Shown piece by piece: positions 1 through 9,599 of a DNA stretch of 64,000 bases (positions are counted from its first letter, which is position 1; every line of letters starts with the position of its first letter). Origin of the DNA: Rhizobium bangladeshense (GTDB lineage Bacteria; Pseudomonadota; Alphaproteobacteria; Rhizobiales; Rhizobiaceae); NCBI RefSeq assembly GCF_017357245.1, contig NZ_CP071612.1:561001-625000 (forward strand), read 5' to 3'. The translations under genes and the position numbers were made by a program. A model generated the notes under the pieces. It saw only the letters and a program-made list of their open reading frames with translations, did not search any database and was not told the DNA's origin.

Positions 1-294
1 CCCTTCAGTCGTCAGCAGCACCAGCTTGGCGCGCTGGTGCTGTGGGTTGCCGGCATAGGCGATCAGCCCTTCACCCTCCAGCACATCGGCAAGCCGCTGC
101 ACGCCTTGGCGTGTGAGGCCGAGTGCGCGGGCAATCTGCGCCACCGAAAGGTCGCCGTGCCTTGCCGCCGCCAGCACCTGCCAGCGGGCGCTGGTCTGCC
201 CGGAAGGCTTTGCCAGCCGGTCTCCGGCGGCTGTCAGGTGGCCGGCGAGCCGCAGCGCCGTGATCGCGAAAAATGAAAAGGCGTCCCCCTCCAT
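1..294 (-). CDS. MarR-family transcriptional regulator (partial, C-terminus beyond left edge)
   Basis: The frame is open from an ATG at 294 to the window edge, giving 98 codons. It encodes a winged-helix core: a helical N-terminus, then a recognition region ([20 protein letters not shown], about residues 55-75) followed by a wing containing the typical NPxHQRAK segment. That layout is characteristic of MarR regulators, which bind palindromic DNA as dimers. The gene is divergent from the GFA-family gene, and the gap between them holds two copies of a GACAAC-centred palindrome. Autoregulation and control of the neighbour is therefore likely. The ligand is unknown. Only the dimerisation C-terminus is missing. 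Confidence 0.85.
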   Translation of the reverse strand, partial: MEGDAFSFFAITALRLAGHLTAAGDRLAKPSGQTSARWQVLAAARHGDLSVAQIARALGLTRQGVQRLADVLEGEGLIAYAGNPQHQRAKLVLLTTEG

Positions 295-318
295 CGTCCG
301 CTCCGGTCGATTCCGTTT

Positions 319-368
319 GACAACATGTTGTCTATTTTGTATCTCATTCATAATGACAACATATTGTC
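319..368. promoter_or_regulatory. Two tandem palindromic operators, probably for the MarR regulator
   Basis: Positions 319-332 read GACAACATGTTGTC, a perfect palindrome. Positions 355-368 read GACAACATATTGTC, the same arms with a slightly asymmetric centre. The copies start 36 bp apart in the gap between the divergent MarR and GFA genes. The TTGACA-like sequence that runs into the first site (317-322) suggests overlap with a promoter. Binding by the adjacent MarR protein is inferred from position and symmetry. Confidence 0.75.
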
Positions 369-408
369 ACATGACGACCCCGAAGGCAACGCGAAGGAGG
401 AGACTGCC

Positions 409-813
409 ATGAAGAAAACTTACAGGGGAAGCTGCCATTGCGGTAAAGTGCGCTACGAGGTGGATATGGACCTTGAGGCCGGGACCGGCCGCTGCAATTG
501 CTCGATCTGCGCCAAGCGCCGCTATTGGGGCGCCAACGTTAAGCCGGAGGATTTCCGGCTGATATGCGGCGAGGCGGAGACATCGGATTACCAGTTCAAC
601 ACGATGAGCGGCCATCACCGCTTCTGCCGCACCTGCGGCGTGCCGGCCTTCGGCGACGGTTATATCGAAGCGATCGGCGGCGCCTATGTCTCGATCAACA
701 TCGCCTGCCTGGACGATATCGCACCGAAGGAACTAGCGGCACTGCCGGTCCATTATTATGACGGCAGGCACGATGCCTGGTGGAACGAGCCTGAAGTGAC
801 GAGTTATCTCTAA
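409..813 (+). CDS. GFA-family (glutathione-dependent formaldehyde-activating-like) zinc protein
   Basis: This 134-residue protein starts at an ATG preceded by AAGGAGG (394-400), so upstream in-frame ATGs are unlikely starts. It has the GFA fold signature: [12 protein letters not shown] near the N-terminus, a second pair CNCSIC, and a third pair CRTCG, all expected zinc ligands. The family contains S-(hydroxymethyl)glutathione synthase-like enzymes, but most short members have no proven substrate. Divergence from a MarR gene with shared operators suggests induction by a small molecule or electrophile. The stop overlaps the convergent MFS gene by four bases. Confidence 0.85.
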   Translation: MKKTYRGSCHCGKVRYEVDMDLEAGTGRCNCSICAKRRYWGANVKPEDFRLICGEAETSDYQFNTMSGHHRFCRTCGVPAFGDGYIEAIGGAYVSINIACLDDIAPKELAALPVHYYDGRHDAWWNEPEVTSYL

Positions 814-2012
814 GCCGCGCCTTCCGTGGCTCTCCACCGGCGGGTGCGAAGGGCGACGATCCCGACGGCCAGCAACAACAGGATGACGCTCGCATAAATA
901 TCCGTCGTCACCTGGTAGCCGGCGGATTTCGCCAGGAACCCGGCAAGGATTGCAGGCAGGCTGAAGGCAAGGTAGCTCTGGACGTAGAAGGCCGACAGCA
1001 GCCCCGCCCGCTCATCCGCCTTGGCGAGCGGCATGATGGTGCCGATCGAACCGAGGAAATTGGTGCCGAAACCGGCGCCGGTGAGGACCGTTCCGATCAG
1101 CAGCAGCGGAACATTGGCGAGATGCACGCCGGCAACGACCGTCAGTATGCCGAGCGCCTTGGCAGACACGCCGAAGAAGAGATTGGCCGCGGCCGTCCTG
1201 CCGCGCCTGAGATAGACGGCGATCGCACCGCTCGCGGTCAAGGCAGCGACGACTGCCCCGCCTGTCAGCGGCTCGGTGCTGCCCGTCGTGCTGGCGACCA
1301 ATGAGGGGACCAGCGATAGGTAGAATCCGCCGAGCGTCCAATTGGCGATATTGATCGGCGTCACCAGGGAGAGCGGTCCCTTTGCCTGTGGCGGAACGGA
1401 AACCCGCGGAACCAGCGAGCCGAGCGCGCCCGGCCGCGTGCTGCCGGTCTCGCGCACCAGCCAGACGGCCGCTGCCTGCAGCGTGAAGACGATGAGCAGC
1501 AGCGCGTAGACCAGATGCATCGGGAAGGGGCCATACTGGATCAAGGCGCTGGTGCCGACCGCGCCGAGCGCCATGCCGCAAAGCGGCGCAATCGAATTGA
1601 CGATCTGTCCCTTCGCCCGGTCGACATCGACAAGGGCTGCTCCGAGCGAGGCGCCGGCGATGCCGGTGGCAATGCCCTGGACGATCCGCGCCGCGATCAG
1701 CCAGCCGGGACCGCTGGCGACGACGAAGAACCCCATGGCGATGATTTCGAGCAGCAGGGCGGAAAAGATCACCGGCCTGCGGCCGAGATGATCGGAGATC
1801 GAACCGGCAATCAGCAGCGCCGCCAAGAGCGCAAAGGCGTAGACGGCGAAGATGACGGTGATCAGCACCGGCGAGATGGAGAAGTTCTCCTGATAGATCC
1901 GGTAGAGCGGTGTCGGCACCGAGGAGGCGCCGAAGAAGGTGGCAAGCGTCAGCGCGTGAAAGCCGATCGAGGGGCGCGGCGCATTCTCTGTAGATTTGAC
2001 TGCGGCGAACAT
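810..2012 (-). CDS. MFS transporter, drug-exporter type
   Basis: This 400-residue inner-membrane protein has about twelve hydrophobic segments. It carries the major-facilitator signature between segments 2 and 3 ([13 protein letters not shown]) and the two-fold repeat layout of the superfamily. AGAGGG precedes the ATG at 2012. The gene is divergent from a TetR regulator at 2206, the common layout for an efflux pump and its repressor. Export of a toxic or signalling compound is the likely role. Substrate cannot be read from sequence. Confidence 0.85.
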   Translation of the reverse strand: MFAAVKSTENAPRPSIGFHALTLATFFGASSVPTPLYRIYQENFSISPVLITVIFAVYAFALLAALLIAGSISDHLGRRPVIFSALLLEIIAMGFFVVASGPGWLIAARIVQGIATGIAGASLGAALVDVDRAKGQIVNSIAPLCGMALGAVGTSALIQYGPFPMHLVYALLLIVFTLQAAAVWLVRETGSTRPGALGSLVPRVSVPPQAKGPLSLVTPINIANWTLGGFYLSLVPSLVASTTGSTEPLTGGAVVAALTASGAIAVYLRRGRTAAANLFFGVSAKALGILTVVAGVHLANVPLLLIGTVLTGAGFGTNFLGSIGTIMPLAKADERAGLLSAFYVQSYLAFSLPAILAGFLAKSAGYQVTTDIYASVILLLLAVGIVALRTRRWRATEGAA

Positions 2013-2118
2013 ATATTAAGCCCTCTTAAAGCTAAGTCGTTGCGTTAGCGACATGTAGGGCGGATGGGTCGCAAAGGCAAATTCTTTGCGTTTATTGTTC
2101 TGTCAAAGATTTTGAACC

Positions 2119-2130
2119 ATGAGTTCTCAT
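2119..2130. promoter_or_regulatory. Short inverted repeat in the MFS/TetR divergent gap
   Basis: ATGAGTTCTCAT is a perfect 5-bp inverted repeat with a 2-bp centre. It lies 107 bp upstream of the MFS start and 76 bp upstream of the preferred TetR start. It is a possible operator, but it is short and unsupported by a second copy. Confidence 0.3.
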
Positions 2131-2205
2131 CCATGTTACCCATGTGCAGCGGTGTTGGGACGAGGGTATGCAAAGAGCACTGGGAGCGAAATTCGGGTTG
2201 CAGGC

Positions 2206-2763
2206 ATGGCAGTAAAAGAGAATCTTCGTCCGGGCGGCCGAAGCGCCAGGGTTCAGGCCTCGGTGCATAAGGCGGTTCGCGAATTATTGGCCGAGACGGG
2301 CCGAACCGAGGTAACGATCCCACTGATTGCAGCCAAGGCGGGGGTGACGCCCTCGACCATCTATCGCCGCTGGGGCGAGCTGCAGGAGTTGCTTGCCGAT
2401 GTCGCCGTCGAGCGGTTACGCCCGGATATGCAGCCGATCGATGCTGGCAGCGGCGAGGCCGATCTCCAGGCATGGGCCGAGCAATATGCCGAGGAAATGT
2501 CCTCGGGGCCGGGCCGCGAGATGATCCGCGACGTGCTGGCGGCGCAGACCGGCGCCAATGCCTGCAAATGCTGCGAATATACCCGCCAGCAGATCGTCGT
2601 CATCGCCGAAAGGGCAAAGTCGCGCGGCGAAACCTTCCCGGATGTCGACTTCGTCATGGATCAGGTCGTGGCGCCGATCATGTACCGCATCCTGTTCGGC
2701 GACATGCCGGATATCGAGCGCGTGCGCGCTCTCGTCGAGCGCGCCGTGAGTGCGACCGACTGA
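2206..2763 (+). CDS. TetR-family transcriptional regulator
   Basis: The preferred start (ATG 2206) gives 185 residues. An in-frame ATG at 2119 would add 29 residues without family character. The N-terminal helix-turn-helix is clear: IPLIAAKAGVTPSTIYRRWG at about residues 40-60, with the conserved TIYRRW recognition helix. The C-terminal ligand domain resembles the TetR_C class found beside MFS pumps. It contains a CKCC cluster in NACKCCEYTR that could sense metal or redox state, though this is speculative. It probably represses the divergent MFS gene and itself. Confidence 0.85.
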   Translation: MAVKENLRPGGRSARVQASVHKAVRELLAETGRTEVTIPLIAAKAGVTPSTIYRRWGELQELLADVAVERLRPDMQPIDAGSGEADLQAWAEQYAEEMSSGPGREMIRDVLAAQTGANACKCCEYTRQQIVVIAERAKSRGETFPDVDFVMDQVVAPIMYRILFGDMPDIERVRALVERAVSATD

Positions 2764-2771
2764 GCTGCCTT

Positions 2772-5700
2772 CTACTCCGCAGCCGCACGTTTGAGGCCGG
2801 AGATCTGGGTGATATAGGCGCGTAGCGCCGCCGGCCGCACCGGTTTGTGCTGAACGGCGATATTGTGCCGCTCGGCCTCGCTGCGCACTTCGGGCGTGCG
2901 GTCGGCGGTGATCAGCAAGGCGGGAATACCCGCGCCGAACTGCCGGCGCAGATGCAGGATTGCGGCAATGCCGGTGCCGTCGCCGAGATGATAGTCGGCG
3001 ATAATGATGTCGGGCGGACCGTGGCGGCCATCGAGAGCGATCACCTCGGCAAGGCAGGCCAGCGCCTCGACCTCGCAGCCCCAGCCGCTGATCAAGAGCC
3101 GCATGCCTTCGTGGATCTTCGGCTCATTGTCGATACAGAGGATGTTCAACCCCTTGAGCGGCTGCCCGGAACGCTCTGGCGGGGTGATTGCCGTTGCGGC
3201 CTCCGCCGGCCGCGAGACGTCGAGTGGCATGGCGATCCGGAATTCTGTGCCCTTGCCATGCGTCGAGTACAGTTCGACCGGATGGTTGAGCACGTGGGCG
3301 ATGCGATCAACGATCGAAAGGCCGAGCCCAAGGCCCGCGGCGGTCTTTGCCCCTTCGTCCAGCCGCGCGAATTCCTTGAAAACCGTGCGGAATTTCGATG
3401 GCGGAATGCCGATGCCGGAATCGATCACCTGGATGATCACCTCGTTGCCGCGCCGCCGGGCGCCGACCAGCACCTTGCCAGTGATCGTGTATTTGATGGC
3501 GTTGGAAACGAGGTTCTGCACCAGTCGGCGCAGAAGATTGGGGTCGGAGCGAACGCGCAGCGATGTCGGCATGACCACCAGCTTCAGCTGTTTTTCGCGG
3601 GCGATCGGCGCAAAGTCGGTCTCGATCCGCTCCAACAGGTCGGAAAGCGCGACGGAGGCAAGCCGCGGCCGCATGGCGCCGGTATCGAGCCGCGAGATGT
3701 CGAGCACCGCACCCAGAATGGTCTCCACCGATTCCAGCGCTGAATCGATGTTGCGCACGATCGGGCTGTTGTCGGATTGGGCCATGCGCTCGACCAGCGC
3801 CGAGGAATAGAGCCTGGCGGCGTTGAGCGGCTGCAGGATGTCGTGGCCGGCGGCCGCGAAGAAGCGAGTCTTGCCGATATTCGCCTCGTCGGCGGCGGCC
3901 CGCGCTTCGGCAAGTTCCCGGTTGACGCGGGTAAGCTCGGCAGTGCGCTCGGCGACGCGCTGCTCCAGCGTCTCGTTCGCCTGTTTCAGAGCCTGGTCGG
4001 CGTTGACGCGCTGGGTGATATCGGTGAAGGTGGCGACGATGCCCTTGTCGGGCATGGCGTTGGAGCGCACCTCGATGATCCGCTCGCCGCCGCCGAGCAC
4101 CAGCGAGAAGGGCTTGTCGAGCGTCAGGAAATGCCGCACCGTCTGCTGCAGATCGCCGGGGGCTATGTCGCCACGCTGGCTGAGGATGGTGACGATCTCG
4201 GAGAGGGGAAAGCCGACCTGGCCGGCATTCTCGGGCAGATCCAGCAATTGCCGGAAACGCCGGTTCCAGATCGTCAGCCGGTTGGAACTGTCGAAGACGG
4301 CAATGCCCTGATCCATCTGCGACAGGGCAGTCTGCAGCATGTCCTGGTTATATTGCAGCGCCTCGCTCGCCTGATCGAGCAGCCAGGCGGTGTCGGAAGA
4401 GGCATCCTCGGTCTTTTGCAGGATCAATGACAGCACCAGCCTGGCCGAGGACGAGCCGATGGCGCTGCCAAGCAGCTGTTCGCTGAAATGGATGAGCGCC
4501 ATGTCGGCCTGCTGCTCGTCCTCCAGCTTTCGGCCGGAGCTCTGTTCGTAGGTGGTAAAGGAGCGCTGCATCCGCTCTTCGCCGAGATAGCGCGAGATCG
4601 CCGCCTTGAGGTCGCCGACGCTGACGCGCGTCTTCCAGCCGCGTGTGGCAAATTGCGAGCGCGAATGCCGTTTGACGAAGATGCCGGCCTGGATGCGTTC
4701 CAGCGGCCTGGCATTGCGGGTGAGCGAGCCGACGATGAAGAAGGCAGTGTTGACGAGCAGGCTCATCGCCGTGGCATTAACCAGCGGATCGGCGTCGGGC
4801 GCGGTAAACAAGGTTGCGCCGGGAAAGATGAAGCCGAGCACGGCGCTCGCCACATAGGAATAATCAGGCCCGCCGAGCGAGGGCAGGAACAGCAGATAAA
4901 CCCAGATGACGAAGCCGGAGGTCAGCCCGAGGATGGCGCCGCGCGCGTTCGCCCGCCGCCAGATCAGCCCACCGAAGAGTGCTGGGGCGATCTGCGCGAT
5001 CGCCGCAAAGGAAAGAAGTCCGATCGAGGCGAGCCCGGCGGTGCTGTCGGTCGAGCGGTAATAGGCATAACCGAACAGCAGCACGGCGAAGATGGCGCTG
5101 CGGCGGATGTTGAGCAGCGTCTTGGCGAAATCGTCGCGCTGGCCGGCGCGGCCGGCAAGTTTGCGCCGGAGGAAGATCGGCATGATTATGTCGTTCGACA
5201 CCATGATCGACAGCGCCACGGAATCGACGATGACCATCGCGGTTGCGGCGGAGAAGCCGCCGATGAAGGTGATCAGTGTCACCACCGGCATCTCACCGGC
5301 AAGCGGCAGCGACAGCATGTAGAAGTCGGCGTTACCGCCGCCGCCGAAGGTCAGCAGTCCGCCGATCGCCACCGGCAGCACAAAGAGATTGATGGCGATG
5401 AGGTAACCGGGGAACAGGAAGCCTGCGAGTTTCAGCTGCTTCGCCGTCCGGTTTTCGACGACCGTCACGTGGAATTGCCGCGGCAGCATGATGATTGCGA
5501 AGGCCGACAACAGGATCAGGGTGATCCAGCGGCTGATCGGCGTATGGTAGTTCAGCGCCGACATGACCAGCTTGTTGTTGACAGTCTTATGCCAGAGATC
5601 GGTCGGACCGTCGAAAAGAAACCAGATGACGCAGACGCCGGCCGTCAGGAAGGCGACCAGCTTGACCACCGATTCCATCGAAACGGCGAGGATCAGGCCG

Positions 5701-6275
5701 TCCTGATGTTCCGTCGCATCCGTATGCCGGGTGCCGAACATGATGGCGAAGCAGGCAAGCACCAGGGTCGCTATGAGCGGCAGGTCGAGGAAATACAGAT
5801 TGCCGCTGCCGATGCCGTAATCGGACGGGTTGACCATGGCGCCGACGGTGCTCGAGATCGCCTTCAGCTGCAGAGCGATATAGGGAACGGTGCCGATCAG
5901 CGAGATCAGCGCCACGATCGTTGCGACCGTGGGATTCTTGCCATAGCGCGCGGCGACGAAATCGGCGACCGAGGTGAGCTTCTCTGTCTTGGCGAGCTCG
6001 ATGATGCGGCGGAGCAGCGGCATGCCGAGCGTGAAGACGAGGATGGGGCCGATATAGATGCCGGCAAATTCCAGGCCGCGTTGCGCGGCAAGCCCGACAC
6101 TGCCGAAATAGGTCCAGGAGGTGCAATAGATCGCAAGGCTCAGCGCATACACGACGGGCCATCCGCCTTCGAGTGCCCCCGGGCCGCGGTTCTTGCGGTC
6201 GCCGTAGCTTGCCACGGCGAAAAGCAGGAGCAGATAGCCTAAGGCAGACGCGAATATGACCCAGCCTGGAAGCAT
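2772..6275 (-). CDS. Symporter-coupled hybrid sensor histidine kinase with PAS and receiver domains
   Basis: This 1167-residue fusion has an N-terminal sodium:solute-symporter-like region of about 13 membrane segments (residues 1-500). A PAS domain follows (about 630-750: QTALSQMDQGIAVFD). Then come a coiled coil, a HisKA dimerisation domain with phosphoacceptor His811 (AGHDILQPLN), an HATPase domain with N box NLVSNAIKYT and G box GLGLGLSIV, and a C-terminal receiver with Asp1094 (IIIADYHLG). The layout resembles CbrA-type kinases, where the transporter-like part is thought to sense solute or carry it. GGAGGG precedes the start. It stands alone with no adjacent output regulator, so its partner is elsewhere. 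The ligand is unknown. Confidence 0.92.
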   Translation of the reverse strand: MLPGWVIFASALGYLLLLFAVASYGDRKNRGPGALEGGWPVVYALSLAIYCTSWTYFGSVGLAAQRGLEFAGIYIGPILVFTLGMPLLRRIIELAKTEKLTSVADFVAARYGKNPTVATIVALISLIGTVPYIALQLKAISSTVGAMVNPSDYGIGSGNLYFLDLPLIATLVLACFAIMFGTRHTDATEHQDGLILAVSMESVVKLVAFLTAGVCVIWFLFDGPTDLWHKTVNNKLVMSALNYHTPISRWITLILLSAFAIIMLPRQFHVTVVENRTAKQLKLAGFLFPGYLIAINLFVLPVAIGGLLTFGGGGNADFYMLSLPLAGEMPVVTLITFIGGFSAATAMVIVDSVALSIMVSNDIIMPIFLRRKLAGRAGQRDDFAKTLLNIRRSAIFAVLLFGYAYYRSTDSTAGLASIGLLSFAAIAQIAPALFGGLIWRRANARGAILGLTSGFVIWVYLLFLPSLGGPDYSYVASAVLGFIFPGATLFTAPDADPLVNATAMSLLVNTAFFIVGSLTRNARPLERIQAGIFVKRHSRSQFATRGWKTRVSVGDLKAAISRYLGEERMQRSFTTYEQSSGRKLEDEQQADMALIHFSEQLLGSAIGSSSARLVLSLILQKTEDASSDTAWLLDQASEALQYNQDMLQTALSQMDQGIAVFDSSNRLTIWNRRFRQLLDLPENAGQVGFPLSEIVTILSQRGDIAPGDLQQTVRHFLTLDKPFSLVLGGGERIIEVRSNAMPDKGIVATFTDITQRVNADQALKQANETLEQRVAERTAELTRVNRELAEARAAADEANIGKTRFFAAAGHDILQPLNAARLYSSALVERMAQSDNSPIVRNIDSALESVETILGAVLDISRLDTGAMRPRLASVALSDLLERIETDFAPIAREKQLKLVVMPTSLRVRSDPNLLRRLVQNLVSNAIKYTITGKVLVGARRRGNEVIIQVIDSGIGIPPSKFRTVFKEFARLDEGAKTAAGLGLGLSIVDRIAHVLNHPVELYSTHGKGTEFRIAMPLDVSRPAEAATAITPPERSGQPLKGLNILCIDNEPKIHEGMRLLISGWGCEVEALACLAEVIALDGRHGPPDIIIADYHLGDGTGIAAILHLRRQFGAGIPALLITADRTPEVRSEAERHNIAVQHKPVRPAALRAYITQISGLKRAAAE

Positions 6276-6496
6276 TGACCCTCCGCCGGCGAAAAGCCGC
6301 CGGCACCTCCCGCAATGACGTCAGCTTAAGTCATTTCAGCTGCCTTGAAAATTCCCGCCCGTCTACGCCTTAAGTCAAAGACCATATGGCGAGTTCGCCA
6401 GATAATTGCGATTGCCGATTGATTAATTGCAATGAAGATGTAGCTAATCGAAACAACTGCATATCTCCGAAATGGGATCAAAGGGAGACGGATCCG

Positions 6497-6934
6497 ATGC
6501 TCAACGAGTTCAAGGCCTTTATCGCCCGCGGCAATGTCATGGATCTTGCAGTCGGCGTCATCATCGGCGGCGCCTTCGGCGGCATCGTCAAATCGCTGGT
6601 CGACGATATCATCATGCCTGTTGTTGGCGCCGTCTTCGGCGGCTTTGATTTTTCCAATTACTTCCTCCCGCTTTCGTCGGCCGTCAACGCGCCGACGCTT
6701 GCCGCCGCCCGCGCGCAGGGAGCGGTTTTCGCCTATGGCAGCTTCCTGACCGTTCTTATCAATTTCTTGATCCTCGCCTGGATCATCTTCCTGATGGTCA
6801 AGGCAGTGAACTATCTGCGTCTGCAGGTCGAGCGCCAGGAAAAGACCGCACCGGAAGAACTGCCCGCACCGCCGGCTGATGTTCAGCTGCTGACGGAGAT
6901 CCGCGACCTGCTGGCAACCCGCTCGGGCGTCTGA
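6497..6934 (+). CDS. mscL: Large-conductance mechanosensitive channel MscL
   Basis: This 145-residue protein starts at the ATG preceded by AAGGGAG (6481). The N-terminal amphipathic helix ([20 protein letters not shown]) is the MscL hallmark. It is followed by TM1 with the glycine-rich pore lining, a periplasmic loop, TM2, and a charged cytoplasmic C-terminal helix ([10 protein letters not shown]). It forms a homopentamer in the inner membrane that opens under hypo-osmotic shock. It is monocistronic. An inverted repeat CCTTGCC/GGCAAGG at 6946-6963 just after the stop may help end or stabilise the transcript. Confidence 0.97.
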   Translation: MLNEFKAFIARGNVMDLAVGVIIGGAFGGIVKSLVDDIIMPVVGAVFGGFDFSNYFLPLSSAVNAPTLAAARAQGAVFAYGSFLTVLINFLILAWIIFLMVKAVNYLRLQVERQEKTAPEELPAPPADVQLLTEIRDLLATRSGV

Positions 6935-7056
6935 CGGGCTTTTGGCCTTGCCATTGGGCAAGGACGTCACTCATCACGAAAATCGATATGCCATCACTTG
7001 TTATCATGGGATTTGCCGACACAAATCTTCTATGAAGGTGAAAACCGGAGATACGC

Positions 7057-8223
7057 ATGTCGATCATGAAGAGCCTCAGCCCGCGCGCCATGGCGGCGCC
7101 CGAAAGCGGGATCGTCGAAGTCGTCAACTATGCCCGCGGCCGCGAAGGCCTGCTGCCGCTCTGGGTGGGTGAAGGCGATCTGCCGACGCCCGATTTCATC
7201 AGCAGGGCGGCGATGGAGGCGCTGGCCGCCGGCGAAACCTTCTACACATGGCAGCGCGGCATTCCCGAGCTTCGCCGGGCGCTGTCGGATTATTATGCCA
7301 GGCATTTTTCCGCCCGGCTCCCGGTCGAGCAATTCTATGTTACCGGCTCCGGCATGCAGGCGATCCAGATCTGCATTCACGCGCTGACCTCGCCGGGTGA
7401 CGAGTTCGTTTACCTCACCCCGGCTTGGCCCAATATCGCCGCGGCCCTCGAAATAGCGGGTGCGCGCTCCGTCGGCGTCGAGCTGCAGTTCGAGGGCGGT
7501 AGATGGACTGTCGATCTCGATCGTGTCGAATCCGCCATTACGCCGAAGACCAGAGGTATCTTCATCAACACGCCGTCGAACCCCACGGGTTGGACGGCGA
7601 CGCAAAAGGATCTCGGCGATATCCTGGCGCTCGCCCGCAAACATGATGTCTGGATCATGGCCGATGAGATCTATGCGCGATATTACTTCGCCGGCGGCCG
7701 AGCCGCCTCTTTCCTCGACGTAATGGAGCCGGACGACAAGATCGTCTTCGTCAATTCCTTCTCGAAGAACTGGTCCATGACGGGCTGGCGCGTCGGCTGG
7801 ATCGTTGCGCCGCCCGATATGGGGCAGGTGCTGGAAAACCTCATCCAATATTCAACATCGGGTGTGGCGCAGTTCATGCAGAAGGGCGCCGTCGCCGCCC
7901 TTGATCTCGGCGATGATTTCGTCGCCGCCAACATCGCAAAGGCCGCCCGCGCCCGCGATATCCTCTGCGATGCGCTGATCGCCACCAACCGCGTCGAGAC
8001 TCTCAAGCCGGACGGCGCACTCTATGCTTTCCTGAAGATCGACGGCGTCACCGACAGCCGGAGCGCCGCCATAGATATCGTCGACAAGACAGGCGTCGGC
8101 CTTGCCCCGGGGGCTGCCTTCGGCGCCGGCGGCGAGCTCTTCCTGCGCGCCTGTTTCCTGCGCGACCCCGCCCAGGTGGCGATCGCGGCCGATCGTCTCT
8201 GCGACTATATCCTCAGCCTTTGA
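7057..8223 (+). CDS. PLP-dependent class I/II aminotransferase
   Basis: This 388-residue protein has a fold-type I aminotransferase layout. It contains GSGMQAIQ in the cofactor phosphate region, NTPSNPTGW, DEIYARYYF, and the Schiff-base lysine Lys237 in SFSKNWSMTGWRVGW. Near the start YTWQRGIPELR matches the substrate-binding arm. A GGAG motif lies about 8 bases before the ATG; an in-frame ATG at 7066 is an alternative. The family transfers amino groups between aspartate- or aromatic-type amino acids and 2-oxoacids. Exact substrate is not assignable. No operon partner. Confidence 0.88.
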   Translation: MSIMKSLSPRAMAAPESGIVEVVNYARGREGLLPLWVGEGDLPTPDFISRAAMEALAAGETFYTWQRGIPELRRALSDYYARHFSARLPVEQFYVTGSGMQAIQICIHALTSPGDEFVYLTPAWPNIAAALEIAGARSVGVELQFEGGRWTVDLDRVESAITPKTRGIFINTPSNPTGWTATQKDLGDILALARKHDVWIMADEIYARYYFAGGRAASFLDVMEPDDKIVFVNSFSKNWSMTGWRVGWIVAPPDMGQVLENLIQYSTSGVAQFMQKGAVAALDLGDDFVAANIAKAARARDILCDALIATNRVETLKPDGALYAFLKIDGVTDSRSAAIDIVDKTGVGLAPGAAFGAGGELFLRACFLRDPAQVAIAADRLCDYILSL

Positions 8224-8425
8224 GAGGGCGCGGGCACGTTTGCCTCGGGCGATTTCGTGTCGGAATTGCCCGATCGATAAAACTGTAGCAAAGACCGAAA
8301 TCGGCCTCTAACCACGACTCCAAACATACCCGTTCAAAAGCCTTCCAGCGGCGCTTTGATAAGAAAATTGGAAAGAAAACCGGCGCCTGATGCCCCTGCT
8401 TATTAGTTGAAGCGGGGTATGGGGC

Positions 8426-9460
8426 ATGGCGGTTTTGGTGACGGGCGGCGCCGGGTATATCGGCAGCCACATGGTTTGGGCGCTCATCGATGCCGGCGAG
8501 GATGTGGTCGTGCTCGACCGCCTTTCCACCGGCTTCCGCTGGGCGGTGGCGCCGGCGGCGCGTTTTTACCTCGGCGACATCGCCGATGCCGATATCCTGA
8601 AGAAGATCTTCATCGAAAACGACATCGAGGCGATCATCCATTTTGCGGGCTCCGCCGTCGTGCCGGTTTCGGTTTCCGATCCGCTCTCTTATTACGACAA
8701 CAATTCCGGCAAGACCCGGGCGCTTCTGTCGGCCTCGATCGATGCCGGCATCCGCCACTTCGTCTTTTCCTCGACGGCCGCCGTCTACGGCCAGCAACAG
8801 GCGGACCTGCCGGTGAAGGAGACTGCTCCCCTCAATCCGGAAAATCCTTACGGCCAGTCGAAGCTGATGACAGAGCTGATGCTGCGCGACGCGGCCGCCG
8901 CCTATGATTTCAGCTATGTCGCACTTCGTTACTTCAACGTCGCCGGCGCCGACCCGCACCACCGCACCGGCCAGTCGACTTCGGGCGCCACGCATCTCAT
9001 CAAGGTCGCCTGCGAGGCAGCACTAGGCAAGCGCGACAGCGTCCATGTCTACGGCATCGACTATCCCACGCATGACGGCACCGGCGTGCGCGACTACATC
9101 CATGTCACTGACCTCGCCGATGCGCATCTGAAAGCGCTGCAGCACCTGCGCAGGGATAAGGGGTCGCTCGTTGCCAATTGCGGTTATGGCAGCGGCTATT
9201 CCGTGCTCGACGTCCTGAACATGGTCACCCGCCTGCACGGGCATTCCTTCAAGATCCACATGGCGCCGCGGCGCGCCGGCGATTCGGCAAGCGTTGTCGC
9301 CGACGCTTCGCTCGCGCGGCAGGTGCTCGATTGGAAGCCGCGATACGATTCGCTTGAGACGATCGTCCAGAGCTCGCTCGATTGGGAGCTCTTCCTCTCG
9401 GACAGAAACGTCGACGACCTGCACAGCATCCACCGGGCACTCGCCGCCGCATCCTTCTGA
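8426..9460 (+). CDS. galE: UDP-glucose 4-epimerase
   Basis: This 344-residue extended short-chain dehydrogenase has the N-terminal NAD site TGGAGYIGSH, the SSTAAVYG strand, and the YxxxK catalytic pair Tyr142/Lys146 in NPYGQSK. GVRDYIHVTDLADAHL and the C-terminal sugar-nucleotide loop (RRAGDSASVVAD) are typical of GalE/ExoB. The enzyme interconverts UDP-glucose and UDP-galactose for exopolysaccharide and LPS. Rhizobia usually carry several paralogues, so this may not be the principal exoB. Only a weak purine-rich ribosome site precedes the ATG. Confidence 0.92.
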   Translation: MAVLVTGGAGYIGSHMVWALIDAGEDVVVLDRLSTGFRWAVAPAARFYLGDIADADILKKIFIENDIEAIIHFAGSAVVPVSVSDPLSYYDNNSGKTRALLSASIDAGIRHFVFSSTAAVYGQQQADLPVKETAPLNPENPYGQSKLMTELMLRDAAAAYDFSYVALRYFNVAGADPHHRTGQSTSGATHLIKVACEAALGKRDSVHVYGIDYPTHDGTGVRDYIHVTDLADAHLKALQHLRRDKGSLVANCGYGSGYSVLDVLNMVTRLHGHSFKIHMAPRRAGDSASVVADASLARQVLDWKPRYDSLETIVQSSLDWELFLSDRNVDDLHSIHRALAAASF

Positions 9461-9599
9461 GCGGTGCTCAGCGGCAACTGCCGTTGACGTCTCCCGCACC
9501 CGCGGCTGTCAGCCTGAGCAATCGGTGGATGCTGGCCGGAAATACTCTGGAGCGATTCCGCATCCTCGTCTATGCATGGTTCAACAGACGAGGTGAACC

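Noticed and set aside
4488..6242. Long open frame on the plus strand across the kinase gene (584 codons)
   Set aside because: Antisense shadow of a high-GC gene; protein is low-complexity D/E/R/Q-rich with no domain, while the minus strand encodes a clear kinase.
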